A stretch of DNA of 64,000 nucleotides. It comes from an uncultured cyanobacterium. GTDB lineage: Bacteria > Cyanobacteriota > Cyanobacteriia > Cyanobacteriales > Nostocaceae. Position 1 is the first letter of the stretch. The number at the start of each line of letters is the position of its first letter. The translations under genes and the position numbers were made by a program. Location: assembly GCA_903848645.1 (NCBI GenBank), contig CAINGU010000078.1, positions 110,417-174,416 of the forward strand, written 5' to 3'. Below the pieces are notes generated by a model. The model did no database searches. It saw nothing but the letters and a program-made list of their open reading frames with translations, and was not told the origin of the DNA. This document shows positions 35,191 through 45,018 of the stretch, one piece after another.

Positions 35191-36573
35191 TTACTGCTTT
35201 GTAAACAAATAAACATCATCTTTTTGATATTGTAAATTAAAATCAGAACGCTTTTTTAATTCCTTAATCAAATTATGATAATCTTCTGCTGTTGCTGACC
35301 AACCAGGATGACGAGTATTTAGCAATATATAATGAAAATTATTCAATTCATTAATACTATATTTAAAACTAATCTCTTGCCTATGGGTTAAATGTGGAGT
35401 AATTACATCTGTAGTCAGAACGCTATCTTGAGTTTTAACTAAAGATATTGCTTCTTTGGTAGCTTGCCAATTATCTACAAAATTAAGATATTTGGAGATA
35501 AAGAAACCCCATTTACCTAGAATTAAAAACCAAATTAAAGACCATAAAATAACTAATCTTTTTTGTTTTATCCATGCTTTATTTGCTGCAATACTAGCAA
35601 TTAATGCTAAAATTATAAATGGAATTGCTGGTAAAGAATAATGTAAAATTACATTTTTCTGTGAGGGATGATCAGCAAGTATATTTAATGCTAAACAAGG
35701 AATTGCACCTATTAATGGTGTCATGTATTTGGGTATTAAACCCCAGATTACAGGTGCAAACAAAAAAGATAAATATTCTAAATTTATAGATGATAAAATA
35801 TTGCTAATAATAATTTGCGGTTGAAATAAGATAATTTGTAATGTTTCGGAGAATGACTTTCCTAAATAACTATAGCGGTAAAAATGTCGGTTGACTAATG
35901 TTGCTTCACTACCGAAAAAAGGGATGATAATTTTGTTAGCAATTATAAACCATACTATACCAGTAATGATAGCTATTACACCATACAAACGCCGCTTTTC
36001 AAAAAGTAGTAACCAAACACCCATAGCTACTACTGTTAAGGAAAGCACCGCTTTACATCCCAACACTATTAAAACACTTACACAAAACCAAACTATTTTT
36101 TTCGTTCTTGCAGCTAAAACTGCTGTTAAAAGTGCAGGAACAGCTAGAGTATCTGGGTGAAAATCGCACAAATTGCTGTTATACACCACCGGATATAGTA
36201 AGTAAACAGCTACAATTGCTATTGCTTGACTTTCTTTTAAACCTGCTTGCAGTGCGAGTAAATATGTAGGTAAAGCAGCTAATGATAAAGCAACAGATTG
36301 GACTGCAAACAACCAATAAATACTAGGATAGATTTTATAGAGTAAAGCTATAGGATACAAAATCCAAGCAGCATGATCAGCCAAAACATGAAAACCAAGT
36401 ACAGAGGAAAATGGTAATTTTCCCTGACTAATTAAGTAAACTGTTTGATCAAAAAATGCTAAATCTCCAGATGAATTAAATAATTCATGTCGGACAATAC
36501 TAGATATAAATAAAATTAAAACACTAATGCAAATAATTACACTAATATTATTTTTGGTTAGTAATTTTTCCAC
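35191..36573 (-). CDS. DUF2079 polytopic membrane protein
   Basis: 460 residues, about ten helices, with the DUF2079 hallmark SSGDLAFFDQTVYLISQGK after the first helix. The family has the GT-C-like arrangement of helices with an acidic first loop, so a glycosyltransferase activity is suspected but not shown. It is co-directional with, and one base downstream of, the mannosyltransferase-like gene at 36575-37777, so they form a two-gene operon facing the GT39 pair. Confidence 0.82.
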   Translation of the reverse strand: MEKLLTKNNISVIICISVLILFISSIVRHELFNSSGDLAFFDQTVYLISQGKLPFSSVLGFHVLADHAAWILYPIALLYKIYPSIYWLFAVQSVALSLAALPTYLLALQAGLKESQAIAIVAVYLLYPVVYNSNLCDFHPDTLAVPALLTAVLAARTKKIVWFCVSVLIVLGCKAVLSLTVVAMGVWLLLFEKRRLYGVIAIITGIVWFIIANKIIIPFFGSEATLVNRHFYRYSYLGKSFSETLQIILFQPQIIISNILSSINLEYLSFLFAPVIWGLIPKYMTPLIGAIPCLALNILADHPSQKNVILHYSLPAIPFIILALIASIAANKAWIKQKRLVILWSLIWFLILGKWGFFISKYLNFVDNWQATKEAISLVKTQDSVLTTDVITPHLTHRQEISFKYSINELNNFHYILLNTRHPGWSATAEDYHNLIKELKKRSDFNLQYQKDDVYLFTKQ

Positions 36574-36574
36574 A

Positions 36575-37777
36575 CTATTTATTGATATTTAAGGAAAAGT
36601 TAGTTTTTGATTTTGGGTAAATCATATCACAATTTCGCACAACAAACCAAAGTGTAAAACCTAAAGGTACAGAAAATAACTGGATATATATGGGAGTTCC
36701 CAAATAACTAAAAAATGATGCCAGTTGCACTGATATTGCTACCCAACGATATTGGGGAAAGTAAAAAGCAAATATAATAGATAAAATATCTGTAGGATAA
36801 AAATATCTTTCGTGCATTTTTGGCAAGAGATATGGCATGAAAAATACTGATATTGTCGCTAAATATATGAGTCTATCTTGAGTAATTTCTAATTTACTTC
36901 TATACACAAGATATGCTAACAAAAATATGGCAGTTACAGTTAAAAGTAAACCTATCGGCACAACAATATTATATAAATCGTTAGGAATCCATTGATAAAG
37001 ATTAGGGACATTTTTGGCTAGTTCTTTATATTTATTAGATTGTTCAAAATATACTAATAATAATTCTTTGATTGGTCTACCAGCAATCCAAGCTGGCAAC
37101 ATTGCCCCTATATATACTAACGGAATTATTGGTAAATAAAACCAGGATATTCTTTTTTTCATCAATAAAATTAATAATAAAGGTGCTAAAAACATCGCTT
37201 GTAATTTAAAGGAAAGTGCTACACCAAAACTAATTAATGCGGGAATGTGTTTGTAAATAGATAAAAAATAAACACAAGTAATTAATCCCGTGGTATAGAT
37301 AACATCACATTGTCCCCAAAGAGAACTATTATAAATTACAGTGGGACTTAATATAACGGCTAAAAATGCCCAATTTGCCATTCTACCTACAGGATATTTA
37401 AGCTTGACAATTTTATAAGTAAAAAATGCACAAATAAAGTCAACAGTCATGGCAAAAAGTTTGATTGCCAAAATTTTCGGTAATCCAGAAAGCAGTGTAG
37501 AAGCAATCAAAAGCCAGTAAAGATAGGAAGGTGTATAATCAGCAAAACCATATTTCAAGGCACTAAATCCGCCATGAGATGCGATAAAATCATACCAAGG
37601 ATCTAAAAAGTATTTATAATCTACTGATTTATTAGGAACACAAACTAATCTGATTACTACAGCGAAGATAATGCCAATAAATAAATATCCAGGAATTGGT
37701 AATTGCTGAAAGTTAAATATCTTATTAAACTTATCTTTAACTAATTTCAATAATGTCTTGTTTGAATTTTTCATCAT
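36575..37777 (-). CDS. GT-C family membrane glycosyltransferase (mannosyltransferase-like)
   Basis: 400 residues, about ten membrane helices. The first large loop has the acidic stretch SVDYKYFLDPWYDFIASHGG, and later SLWGQCDVIYTTGL and FMPYLLPKMHERYFYP, which match GPI-mannosyltransferase/GT87-like bacterial proteins, including the conserved KMHERY motif. It is the first gene of a pair with the DUF2079 gene. It probably uses polyprenyl-linked sugars to build a surface glycan. Substrate not determinable. Confidence 0.78.
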   Translation of the reverse strand: MMKNSNKTLLKLVKDKFNKIFNFQQLPIPGYLFIGIIFAVVIRLVCVPNKSVDYKYFLDPWYDFIASHGGFSALKYGFADYTPSYLYWLLIASTLLSGLPKILAIKLFAMTVDFICAFFTYKIVKLKYPVGRMANWAFLAVILSPTVIYNSSLWGQCDVIYTTGLITCVYFLSIYKHIPALISFGVALSFKLQAMFLAPLLLILLMKKRISWFYLPIIPLVYIGAMLPAWIAGRPIKELLLVYFEQSNKYKELAKNVPNLYQWIPNDLYNIVVPIGLLLTVTAIFLLAYLVYRSKLEITQDRLIYLATISVFFMPYLLPKMHERYFYPTDILSIIFAFYFPQYRWVAISVQLASFFSYLGTPIYIQLFSVPLGFTLWFVVRNCDMIYPKSKTNFSLNINK

Positions 37778-37844
37778 AAATATGAGAATTATTATCCTTG
37801 TAAATTATATACTAAAAGAATACCAAAAAATAAATTATCCAACT

Positions 37845-37913
37845 TTGTGGGATGGGCATCCTGCCCGTCCTCCATCATTAGCAGGCAAGATGCCCGCACC
37901 ACAAAAAATAGTT
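37845..37913. repeat. Foldback repeat with GTGGGATGGGCATCCTGCCC arms
   Basis: The left arm TTGTGGGATGGGCATCCTGC and the right arm GCAAGATGCCCGCACCACAA pair imperfectly around a short middle. The right-arm core also occurs at 16262-16284. Located upstream of the Uma2 gene. Confidence 0.7.
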
Positions 37914-37966
37914 GAGAATTTGAATATTATCGTTGATAATATAATTATGCTTTCTAGTTACCAACT

Positions 37967-38530
37967 ATGACTATAGCCACTGAACGCCAGATTACACTAG
38001 AAGATTTTATCAAATTACCAGAAACTAAACCAGCATCAGAATTTATTAATGGGGAAATCCTGCAAAAACCTATGCCACAAGGTGAACACAGTCGTTTACA
38101 GATTAAATTTTGTACCAATATCAATCAAGTAGCGGAAACACCAAAGATTGCTTATGCCTTCCCAGAACTACGCTGTACTTTTGGTGGTAGTACCATTGTG
38201 CCTGATATTGCGGTGTTCCGGTGGGAAAGAATTCCTAAAACTGAATCTGGGAGAATTGCTAACCGCTTTGAAATTCATCCTGACTGGGTAATAGAGATTC
38301 TTTCTCCTGAACAACCACAAAAAAAAGTATTAACTAAATTATTGCATTGTTCCCGCTATGGAACTGAATTGGGCTGGTTATTAAACCCAGAAGAAGAAAG
38401 TGTATTAGCTGTATTTCCTGGACAAAAAATAGAAATATATGAAGGTGATGATAAATTACCAATTTTGGAAAATATCAATTTAGAATTAACAGCTAAAGAA
38501 ATTTTTGGGTGGTTGAGTTTTGGTTCATGA
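37967..38530 (+). CDS. Uma2-family putative nuclease (DUF820)
   Basis: 187 residues of the Uma2/DUF820 family, a PD-(D/E)xK-like fold greatly expanded in cyanobacteria. The pattern TLEDFIKLPETKPASEFINGEI, the IVPDIAVFRW acidic motif and WVIEILSPEQ are the family core; Asp in VPDI and Glu in IEILSP are the presumed catalytic residues. No substrate is known for the family. It is a single gene between a repeat and pheS. Confidence 0.88.
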   Translation: MTIATERQITLEDFIKLPETKPASEFINGEILQKPMPQGEHSRLQIKFCTNINQVAETPKIAYAFPELRCTFGGSTIVPDIAVFRWERIPKTESGRIANRFEIHPDWVIEILSPEQPQKKVLTKLLHCSRYGTELGWLLNPEEESVLAVFPGQKIEIYEGDDKLPILENINLELTAKEIFGWLSFGS

Positions 38531-38669
38531 TTATCTAAGCATTCAGCTATCAGCAATCAGTAGTCAGCTAAGAAGAGAAATAGCAAAGAAGAGGAAGTTT
38601 TAATCACCTATATTTCACAGAAAACTGATAGCTGAAGGCTGAATCAGTAGCTTGGCACAATTAAATATA

Positions 38670-38808
38670 AAACCTCTCTCCAAACCTCTCTCCAAACCTC
38701 TCCCTAACCCTCTCCTACAAGGAGAGGGAAAAGGAATAGCTCTTAATACTGGAGAGGCTTTGACTCCCCCTTCCCTGGTAGGGAAGGGGGTTGGGGGGTT
38801 AGGTTTAT
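38670..38808. repeat. Intergenic G/C-run double-hairpin repeat, copy 2
   Basis: Tandem AACCTCTCTCC units precede hairpin CCCTCTCC/GGAGAGGG (about 38708-38728) and hairpin CCCCCTTCCC (38766-38775) / GGGAAGGGGG (38781-38790), ending GGGGGGTTAGGTTT as in the copy at 12186-12275. The upstream part 38545-38640 has short CAGCTATCAGCAATCAGT-like repeats. The gap 38531-38841 has no gene. Confidence 0.7.
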
Positions 38809-38841
38809 ATTATGTTTTTTAACGCCCACTTACTTACATAA

Positions 38842-39834
38842 TTAAAACTGTTGTAAAAAGCGCAAATCGCTATTATATAAACGGCGAATATCATCAATTT
38901 GGTGTAATACCATGGCAAAACGTTCTACACCAAAACCGGCAGCAAAGCCGCTATAAACTTCGGGGTCATAACCCACAGATTTTAACACATTGGGGTCAAC
39001 CATACCGCAACCCATGACTTCTAACCAACGTCCTTTCCACTGTAAATCTACTTCGGCTGAAGGTTCGGTAAAGGGGAAATAACTGGCACGAAAGCGAATT
39101 GGTAAATCACCAAATATTGATTGTAAAAATATCTTCACAGTTCCTTTGAGGTCTGTAAAAGTTAGTCCTTCATCTATTGCTAAAAGTTCAATTTGATGAA
39201 AAACCGCTGAGTGGGTCGCATCTACATCATCTCTGCGATATACTCGACCTGGGGCAACAACTCGAATGGGTGGTTCTTCTTTTTCCATGTAGCGAATTTG
39301 CACCGAGGAGGTATGAGTCCGCAATAAATTACCATCTGGTAAATAGAAGGTATCCTGCATATCACGGGCTGGATGATCTGGAGGAGTGTTAAGAGCCTCA
39401 AAATTGTAGTAATCTGTTTCCATTTCTGATCCTTGGGCAACGGTGTAACCCATGCCGACAAAGATATCTAGGGTTTGGTCAATAATGCCATTCAGGGGAT
39501 GAATCCGACCTTGGGGACGGTAAATACCCGGCATGGTGACATCTATGGTTTCAGCCTCTAGCTGTACCTGAATTTGAGCGGATTCCAAGGATGTGCGTTG
39601 TTGATCTAAGCTGTTTTGGATGGCTTCTTTGACAGTGTTAGCGATCGCCCCAATTTTAGGACGTTCCTCCGCACTCATTTGCCCCATACTTCGCAATAAC
39701 GCCCCCAATTGCCCTTTTTTGCCCAAATAGTTAACTCTGAGTTCTTCTAGGCGTTCCAGGGTATCAGCAGCCGCGATTGCTGTTTCTCCTTCTTGGCGTA
39801 ATGCTAAAAGTTGATCCTCTAAATTATTAGTCAT
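38842..39834 (-). CDS. pheS: Phenylalanine--tRNA ligase alpha subunit
   Basis: Essential synthetase charging tRNA-Phe, active as an alpha2-beta2 tetramer with PheT, which is not in the window. 330 residues, the usual length. An N-terminal coiled coil (about 1-85, binding tRNA) comes before the class II core with motif 2 ([19 protein letters not shown]) and motif 3 ([20 protein letters not shown]). The start at 39834 follows a block of tandem repeats. The gene is single and divergent from surE. Confidence 0.95.
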   Translation of the reverse strand: MTNNLEDQLLALRQEGETAIAAADTLERLEELRVNYLGKKGQLGALLRSMGQMSAEERPKIGAIANTVKEAIQNSLDQQRTSLESAQIQVQLEAETIDVTMPGIYRPQGRIHPLNGIIDQTLDIFVGMGYTVAQGSEMETDYYNFEALNTPPDHPARDMQDTFYLPDGNLLRTHTSSVQIRYMEKEEPPIRVVAPGRVYRRDDVDATHSAVFHQIELLAIDEGLTFTDLKGTVKIFLQSIFGDLPIRFRASYFPFTEPSAEVDLQWKGRWLEVMGCGMVDPNVLKSVGYDPEVYSGFAAGFGVERFAMVLHQIDDIRRLYNSDLRFLQQF

Positions 39835-40030
39835 TAGTCATTGGTGATTAGTCATTAGTCATTAGTCTATAGCAGGGAACAGGGAACAGAGAACAGGAAA
39901 TTTTCTTGTTAGTATCAACTTTGGTGAATAATATTTTTTGCTGGTGTGACAACCGACACTGACAACTGATCCTAAACTAATACCTAATGGAAACGAACAA
40001 CTGACAACTGACAACCGACAACTAACAACT
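39835..40030. repeat. Short tandem repeat block between pheS and surE
   Basis: Near pheS: repeated TTAGTCATTAGTCAT units (39835-39870) and GGGAACAGGGAACAGAGAAC (39875-39897). Near surE: repeated CAACTGACAACTGACAACC units (39990-40030), some with CCGACA or CTAACA variants. These STRR arrays fill the divergent promoter region of two housekeeping genes. Confidence 0.75.
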
Positions 40031-40035
40031 AACAA

Positions 40036-40833
40036 ATGAGATTACTAATTAGTAACGATGATGGGATTTCTGCCTTGGGTATTCGTACCTTAGCTAATAC
40101 TCTAGCAGCAGCGGGTCATGAAGTGACAGTAGTTTGTCCAGATCGAGAGCGATCGGCAACTGGACATGGATTAACCTTACTGCAACCAATTCGCGCCGAA
40201 ATAGTCGAATCGGGCTTTCATCCTGACATTAAAGCTTGGGCTTGTGATGGTACGCCTTCAGATTGTGTAAAATTAGCATTATGGGCTTTATTAGATTCTC
40301 CACCGGAATTAGTCTTATCGGGAATTAACCAAGGTGCAAATTTGGGGACAGAAATCCTCTACTCTGGTACTGTTTCGGCGGCAATGGAAGGGTTAATAGA
40401 AGGTATTCCCAGTATTGCTTTTAGTTTAACCAGTCATACTCACAAAGACTTTCAACCAGCGGCCAAATTTGCCGAAATCCTCGTTGCCAAAATTGCCACC
40501 CAACCGCTACCAGAGTTAATGTTACTTAACGTAAATATTCCGCCCTTATCCTGGGAAGAAATTGCAGGCGCTACTTTCACCAGACAAGGAGTAAGACGCT
40601 ACGTAGACGTTTTTGATCAGCGAACTGATCCCAGAGGCAAAACTTACTACTGGTTAACTGGAGAGGTGATAGAGGATGTAGAACCACCTATAGAGTTAAA
40701 TTTACCAACCCACATTCCCCTTGATGTTCATGCCATCCAAAAGAATTATATCAGTATTACTCCTTTGCAATATAATCTGACTTATGGTCATGGACTTAAT
40801 CAGCTATCTACATGGGAATTTAAATTTCCGTAG
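40036..40833 (+). CDS. surE: 5'/3'-nucleotidase SurE
   Basis: Metal-dependent nucleoside monophosphate phosphatase with survival roles in stationary phase. 265 residues. The N-terminal metal site NDDG (positions 7-10), the loop [12 protein letters not shown] and [25 protein letters not shown] (Asn and Ser of the active site) are all present. It is cytosolic. The ATG follows directly on the CTAACA repeat array; there is no strong ribosome site. Confidence 0.94.
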   Translation: MRLLISNDDGISALGIRTLANTLAAAGHEVTVVCPDRERSATGHGLTLLQPIRAEIVESGFHPDIKAWACDGTPSDCVKLALWALLDSPPELVLSGINQGANLGTEILYSGTVSAAMEGLIEGIPSIAFSLTSHTHKDFQPAAKFAEILVAKIATQPLPELMLLNVNIPPLSWEEIAGATFTRQGVRRYVDVFDQRTDPRGKTYYWLTGEVIEDVEPPIELNLPTHIPLDVHAIQKNYISITPLQYNLTYGHGLNQLSTWEFKFP

Positions 40834-41154
40834 ATTTAGGCAGATTTGCCAAAAGAAAGATAATTATTTTCAGTGAACTTACTGAATCTTTACTAGCTAA
40901 TACCTAAGTAAGTATGGTAAACTATACAGAATAATAGGACGTATGAAAAAAAACAATTATACAATAATTCCTAATTGCTCATTCTGACTAAATTCTCCCG
41001 CAAGTACCTCCATTGGGTACAAAAAAGCACAGCCGGTTTCCTACCAGAAAATGTTGTTTTCAGCAACAATTTGTAAAACAACATACACTTAAGTCAGTAA
41101 GAAGTCGTTTGTTTCCATCATTTTCTTGTTCAGTCCAGCCAGCCAGCAATACCC
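40834..41154. other. Intergenic region surE to MBL hydrolase, no gene seen
   Basis: 321 bases, AT-rich. A 14-codon frame opens at about 40942 (ATGAAAAAAAACAATTATAC) but has no further support. GTTGTTTTCAGCAAC near 41052 is a weak hairpin. It presumably holds the hydrolase promoter and a long leader; CAGCCAGCCAGC lies just before the start. Confidence 0.5.
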
Positions 41155-42051
41155 ATGTCTAGGATAGAAAACGAATTTAACGTACAATTTTGGGGCGTTA
41201 GGGGCAGCATCCCTAGCCCAGGTTTAGATACTGTCCGCTACGGAGGTAATACTCCTTGCGTATCCATGCAAGTAGGCGGTAAACGACTAATTTTTGATGC
41301 TGGAACAGGATTACACGTTTTAGGGAAATCCTTATTGGCGCAAATGCCAGTGGAGGGTCATTTATTTTTTACCCATTCCCACTGGGATCATATTCAAGGA
41401 TTTCCCTTTTTCACCCCAGCTTTTATTAGTGGCAATAAATTTGATATTTATGGAGCGATCGCCCCTGATGGTTCAACCATAGAACAGCGGTTAAATGACC
41501 AAATGCTGCATCCTAACTTCCCTGTACCTTTACAGATTATGCAGTCCAATTTGACTTTTCACAACGTGCAACCAGGACAGCCGATCCATATCGGCGACAT
41601 TATCGTCGAAACGGCTCATTTAAATCATCCCGGTGAAGCCGTAGGATATCGAGTTAATTGGCATGGTGGTGCTGCTGTCTATATTACTGATACTGAACAT
41701 TATGCTGATCATTTAGATGAAAATGTATTGTGGTTAGCTCGCAATGCAGATGTACTAATTTATGATTCTACCTATTCTGATGAAGAATACAGCAACCCCA
41801 AATCACCAAAAATTGGCTGGGGACATTCCACTTGGCAAGAAGCAATAAAAATTGCTAAAGCGGCTAATGTGAAAACTTTAGCAATTTACCATCATGATCC
41901 AGCCCACAATGATGATTATTTAGATCGTGTAGGTGAAGATGCTTATGCCAGTTTTCCCGGTGCGATTATGGCAAAAGAAGGATTAGTTATACCAGTGACT
42001 ACAACTGATGCTAGATCAGAATCTTTTCCTGCTGGCAAGTTTTCGGCTTGA
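41155..42051 (+). CDS. Metallo-beta-lactamase-fold hydrolase
   Basis: 298 residues of the MBL superfamily. The dinuclear metal motif HSHWDH (His74, His76, Asp78, His79) follows FDAGTG, with later ligands in LNHPGEAVGY, YITDTEH and YHHDPAH. The N-terminus VQFWGVRGSIPSPG is typical of a cyanobacterial/bacterial group often near signalling genes and related to cAMP phosphodiesterase-like enzymes. The substrate is unknown. It is cytosolic and transcribed alone, convergent with icd. Confidence 0.85.
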   Translation: MSRIENEFNVQFWGVRGSIPSPGLDTVRYGGNTPCVSMQVGGKRLIFDAGTGLHVLGKSLLAQMPVEGHLFFTHSHWDHIQGFPFFTPAFISGNKFDIYGAIAPDGSTIEQRLNDQMLHPNFPVPLQIMQSNLTFHNVQPGQPIHIGDIIVETAHLNHPGEAVGYRVNWHGGAAVYITDTEHYADHLDENVLWLARNADVLIYDSTYSDEEYSNPKSPKIGWGHSTWQEAIKIAKAANVKTLAIYHHDPAHNDDYLDRVGEDAYASFPGAIMAKEGLVIPVTTTDARSESFPAGKFSA

Positions 42052-42229
42052 GACTATTTTATCAATGAGGGAATATCTGAATCAGGATTTAGAGGATTTA
42101 AGGATGATAGAATTTGGATGGGAAAATTCTGGAATTTTGAATTTGAGAAGATGATTGGTATTAATATCATCTTGTAAATCCTCAAATCTTGTAAATCTTG
42201 ATTCTAACAATTAATTTCTAATTTTCATA

Positions 42230-42251
42230 GGACGGGGAAACCCCGCCCCAA
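42230..42251. terminator. GC hairpin between the MBL hydrolase and icd
   Basis: GGACGGGG, loop AAA, then CCCCGCCCC (42230-42250): an 8-bp stem with one A-C mismatch. Read from icd it is followed by TATGAAAA, with no T-run. It lies 14 bases past the icd stop, so is likely the icd terminator. Confidence 0.5.
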
Positions 42252-42264
42252 AGGTTAATAAAAA

Positions 42265-43686
42265 TTAACCGAAATGTTTGATAATTGCGTCAGCAAACTC
42301 AGAACACTTTAAAGGTTGTACAGGAGGTTCCATTAACCGCGCTAAGTCATAAGTAACTTGACCATTGGCGATCGCATCACCTAATCCTTTTTTAACCAAA
42401 TCTGCGGCTTCTTGCCAACCCATGAATTCCAACATCATCACGCCGGAAAGAATCACCGAACCGGGGTTAATTCTGTCTAACCCAGCGTGTTTTGGTGCTG
42501 TACCATGAGTAGCTTCAAAAATCGCGCAGGAGTCGCCAATATTTGCCCCAGGTCCCATGCCTAAACCGCCGACAATAGCAGCAGCAGCATCGGATAAATA
42601 ATCACCGTTCAGGTTCATTGTTGCCAGAATAGAATACTCATCTGGACGAGTTTGAATTTGTTGAAAGATACTATCAGCAATGCGATCATTGACCATGATT
42701 TTCTCTTTCCATTTACCATTTCCGTGGCTTTCCCAAATTGTATTCAGAACTGTTTCTACTTCTTTGACAATTTGCGCTTTTTTCTCTGGTGTCAAGGAAT
42801 CAAAACCAGGATCTATTTCATGGGCGTTTTCTTCTAAGGAAATATTGGGGTTTTTCTCCTTATTACCCAAAATCCAAGATTCCCGTTCGGTCACAGTTTC
42901 TTGACGGAATTCCGTTGTGGCTAATTCATAACCCCAATCCCGGAAAGCGCCTTCTGTGTACTTCATGATATTGCCTTTATGCACCAAGGTGACTTGTTGC
43001 TTATTTTTGGGCAATAATAAAGCGTGTTTAATAGCACGTCTCACTAAACGCTGAGAACCGGTTTTGCTGATAGGTTTGATACCGATACCAGCATCGAGGG
43101 GAATTTGCTTTTTACCGTGTTCTGGGGTAGCGGGTATTAATTCTTCATTCAAGAATCTTATCAGGCGATCGCCGATTTCACTACCTTGTTTCCACTCAAT
43201 CCCCAAATAAATATCTTCCGTATTTTCCCGATAAACAATCACATCCAGTTTTTCAGGAGTTTTGTGGGGAGAAGGTGTCCCAGCATAATAACGACAAGGA
43301 CGCACGCAAGTATAAAGATCAAAGATTTGGCGTAATGCCACATTTAAAGACCGAATCCCTCCACCAACGGGAGTAGTCAAAGGACCCTTAATAGCTACGC
43401 CATATTCTTTAATAGCCGTCAATGTATCCTGGGGCAAATACTGATATGTGCCATATAAATCACAGGCTTCATCACCAGCATAAACCCTAAACCAACTAAT
43501 TTTTCTTTTGCCTTTGTACGCTTTTGCTACCGCAGCATCAAGCACTTTTTCCGTCGCAGGCCAAATATCTATCCCCGTACCATCACCGCGAATAAAAGGG
43601 ATAATAGGATTTTCAGGAACAACCGGTTCACCATTTTTGAAGGTAATTTTTGCGCCGGTGGTTGGAGGAGTAATCTTTTCGTACAT
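42265..43686 (-). CDS. icd: NADP-dependent isocitrate dehydrogenase
   Basis: Converts isocitrate to 2-oxoglutarate with NADPH formation. In cyanobacteria the 2-oxoglutarate it makes is the main carbon skeleton for ammonia assimilation and the signal read by NtcA and PII. 473 residues as usual for the cyanobacterial enzyme. Substrate motifs are [18 protein letters not shown] and YRENTEDIY; the metal/nucleotide motif is [20 protein letters not shown], followed by [13 protein letters not shown]. The promoter faces gun4 across a repeat-bearing gap. Confidence 0.96.
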   Translation of the reverse strand: MYEKITPPTTGAKITFKNGEPVVPENPIIPFIRGDGTGIDIWPATEKVLDAAVAKAYKGKRKISWFRVYAGDEACDLYGTYQYLPQDTLTAIKEYGVAIKGPLTTPVGGGIRSLNVALRQIFDLYTCVRPCRYYAGTPSPHKTPEKLDVIVYRENTEDIYLGIEWKQGSEIGDRLIRFLNEELIPATPEHGKKQIPLDAGIGIKPISKTGSQRLVRRAIKHALLLPKNKQQVTLVHKGNIMKYTEGAFRDWGYELATTEFRQETVTERESWILGNKEKNPNISLEENAHEIDPGFDSLTPEKKAQIVKEVETVLNTIWESHGNGKWKEKIMVNDRIADSIFQQIQTRPDEYSILATMNLNGDYLSDAAAAIVGGLGMGPGANIGDSCAIFEATHGTAPKHAGLDRINPGSVILSGVMMLEFMGWQEAADLVKKGLGDAIANGQVTYDLARLMEPPVQPLKCSEFADAIIKHFG

Positions 43687-43998
43687 AATTCACACATTCC
43701 AAATAGAAGAAATTCACGAGTTCGTAGGGGCGCAAGGCCTGCGCCCTCAGATATAGGGCTTGCACCCCCAAATCATTACTGTAACCCCTGGATTCTATGA
43801 CCCCTTAACTGATAAAGTATTGTTAGTTAGGATTTCGCATAAGCCACCGGGAGTGACTTTTTTAGACACACACTCAAAGGCTTTCCATATTTACCCAAGA
43901 TTTGGAGTAAACTACTTTTCGCTATTCGTCTTTCATTTTGTAGAATAACCGATAGCAATAGATAGTTTATTCACGCTCACGCTAACACGAGTAACGGC
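43687..43998. other. Divergent promoter region icd/gun4 with a GC palindrome
   Basis: Holds the dispersed repeat GTAGGGGCGCAAGGCCTGCG (43722-43741, continuing CCCTC), also found after sasA. A 62-codon open frame (43760-43948) lacks a good start and ribosome site, so I do not call it. The gun4 and icd promoters must lie here. Confidence 0.5.
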
Positions 43999-44715
43999 AT
44001 GACAGACCCAATGATTGTATCAGGCACTACAAATGATCTCGATTCCCTCCGCCAAAAGTTAATCGCTGGGTCCGAAAAAGTCCAACAACAAATCATCCCG
44101 CAGTTAGCTGACTTGGGTAATGATGGGTTAGATGTGTTGAAGGAATTTTTGCTGAAACGTCGTGACAACCCAGCAACTTGGATTGATGGCAAAGTCTACC
44201 AAGTCATTTACAATACTGATGCACCGACAAGTCAAGAATTTCTACAAACTAACTTTCCTGAAGGAATTGTACCTCTAAAATCGGACTGTGGGATCAGTTA
44301 CAATTCTTTGCAAAAGCTACTTGCAGATCAAGATTTTCAAGCGGCGGATCTCTTGACAATTCAAAAGATGTGTGAAGCAGCAGGTCCCCAAGCAGTAAAA
44401 AGAAAATGGCTATACTTTACAGAAGTAGAAAGTTTACCAATTCAAGACTTACACACCATTAATCAACTCTGGGTAGTTCACTCAGAAGGTAAATTTGGCT
44501 TTTCCGTACAGCGAGAGATTTGGTTAGGGTTAAGTAAAAATTGGGTCAACTTATGGCCAAAAATTGACTGGAAGAATGGTAATAACTGGACAAGATACCC
44601 CCACGGCTTCACCTGGGATTTAAGCGCCCCTAGAGGTCATCTACCCCTCTCTAATCAACTGCGCGGTGTGCGAGTCATGTCTTCTCTGTTGTGTCATCCT
44701 GCTTGGACTAAGTAG
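43999..44715 (+). CDS. gun4: GUN4, Mg-chelatase activator
   Basis: Tetrapyrrole-binding activator of magnesium chelatase (ChlH), the first committed step of chlorophyll synthesis. 238 residues, the length of cyanobacterial Gun4. An N-terminal helical-bundle domain (about 1-80) precedes the GUN4 core, with FPEGIVPLKSDCGISYNSL, LHTINQLWVVHSEGKFGFSVQREIW and a C-terminal APRGHLPLSNQLRG loop. It is cytosolic and membrane-associated. Compare the fused GUN4-like domain at 17985-20471, which is shorter and more diverged. Single gene, with an XisI remnant directly downstream on the other strand. Confidence 0.95.
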   Translation: MTDPMIVSGTTNDLDSLRQKLIAGSEKVQQQIIPQLADLGNDGLDVLKEFLLKRRDNPATWIDGKVYQVIYNTDAPTSQEFLQTNFPEGIVPLKSDCGISYNSLQKLLADQDFQAADLLTIQKMCEAAGPQAVKRKWLYFTEVESLPIQDLHTINQLWVVHSEGKFGFSVQREIWLGLSKNWVNLWPKIDWKNGNNWTRYPHGFTWDLSAPRGHLPLSNQLRGVRVMSSLLCHPAWTK

Positions 44716-44859
44716 TTAGATCCCTGGCTTCTCAAAGAAGTCGGGGATTTGAAATGAACCAACTGCAAAACCTGTATATTGTCTCATCAAAGGCTCATGA
44801 AAAGCTAAGACAATATCTTCTTTTGGTACACCTAATTTAACTAATTCATTATACGGTAT
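44716..44859 (-). pseudogene. XisI-family C-terminal remnant
   Basis: On the minus strand the frame ending at 44716 reads YNELVKLGVPKEDIVLAFHE followed by PLMRQYTGFAVG. This is the C-terminal end of XisI, a protein named for control of fdxN element excision and widespread in cyanobacteria as part of XisH/XisI pairs. The first two thirds of the protein are absent, there is no start codon or ribosome site, and the reading frame runs about 13 codons past the normal end. Upstream sequence (44860-45018) shows no further XisI similarity. It is a decayed gene fragment. Confidence 0.72.
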
Positions 44860-45018
44860 GCAAATATTTATACGGATAGTAAAAAAATTGCAATATAAAG
44901 CAAAATTCTAACACTTATACTTTGCTAGTTCTCTGAGCGGTAGTATTTATTTTCAATAGATTCTGTTGCTGAGACTAGAACTGATTAATTTAGAGAAACT
45001 CAATAAGAGAAACACAAA

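Noticed and set aside
37758..37970. 70-codon ORF upstream of the Uma2 gene
   Set aside because: Runs through the foldback repeat at 37845-37913 and has no ribosome site; repeat-derived reading frame.
43760..43948. 62-codon ORF between icd and gun4
   Set aside because: No credible start codon or ribosome site, no recognisable protein pattern, and it lies in a divergent promoter gap.
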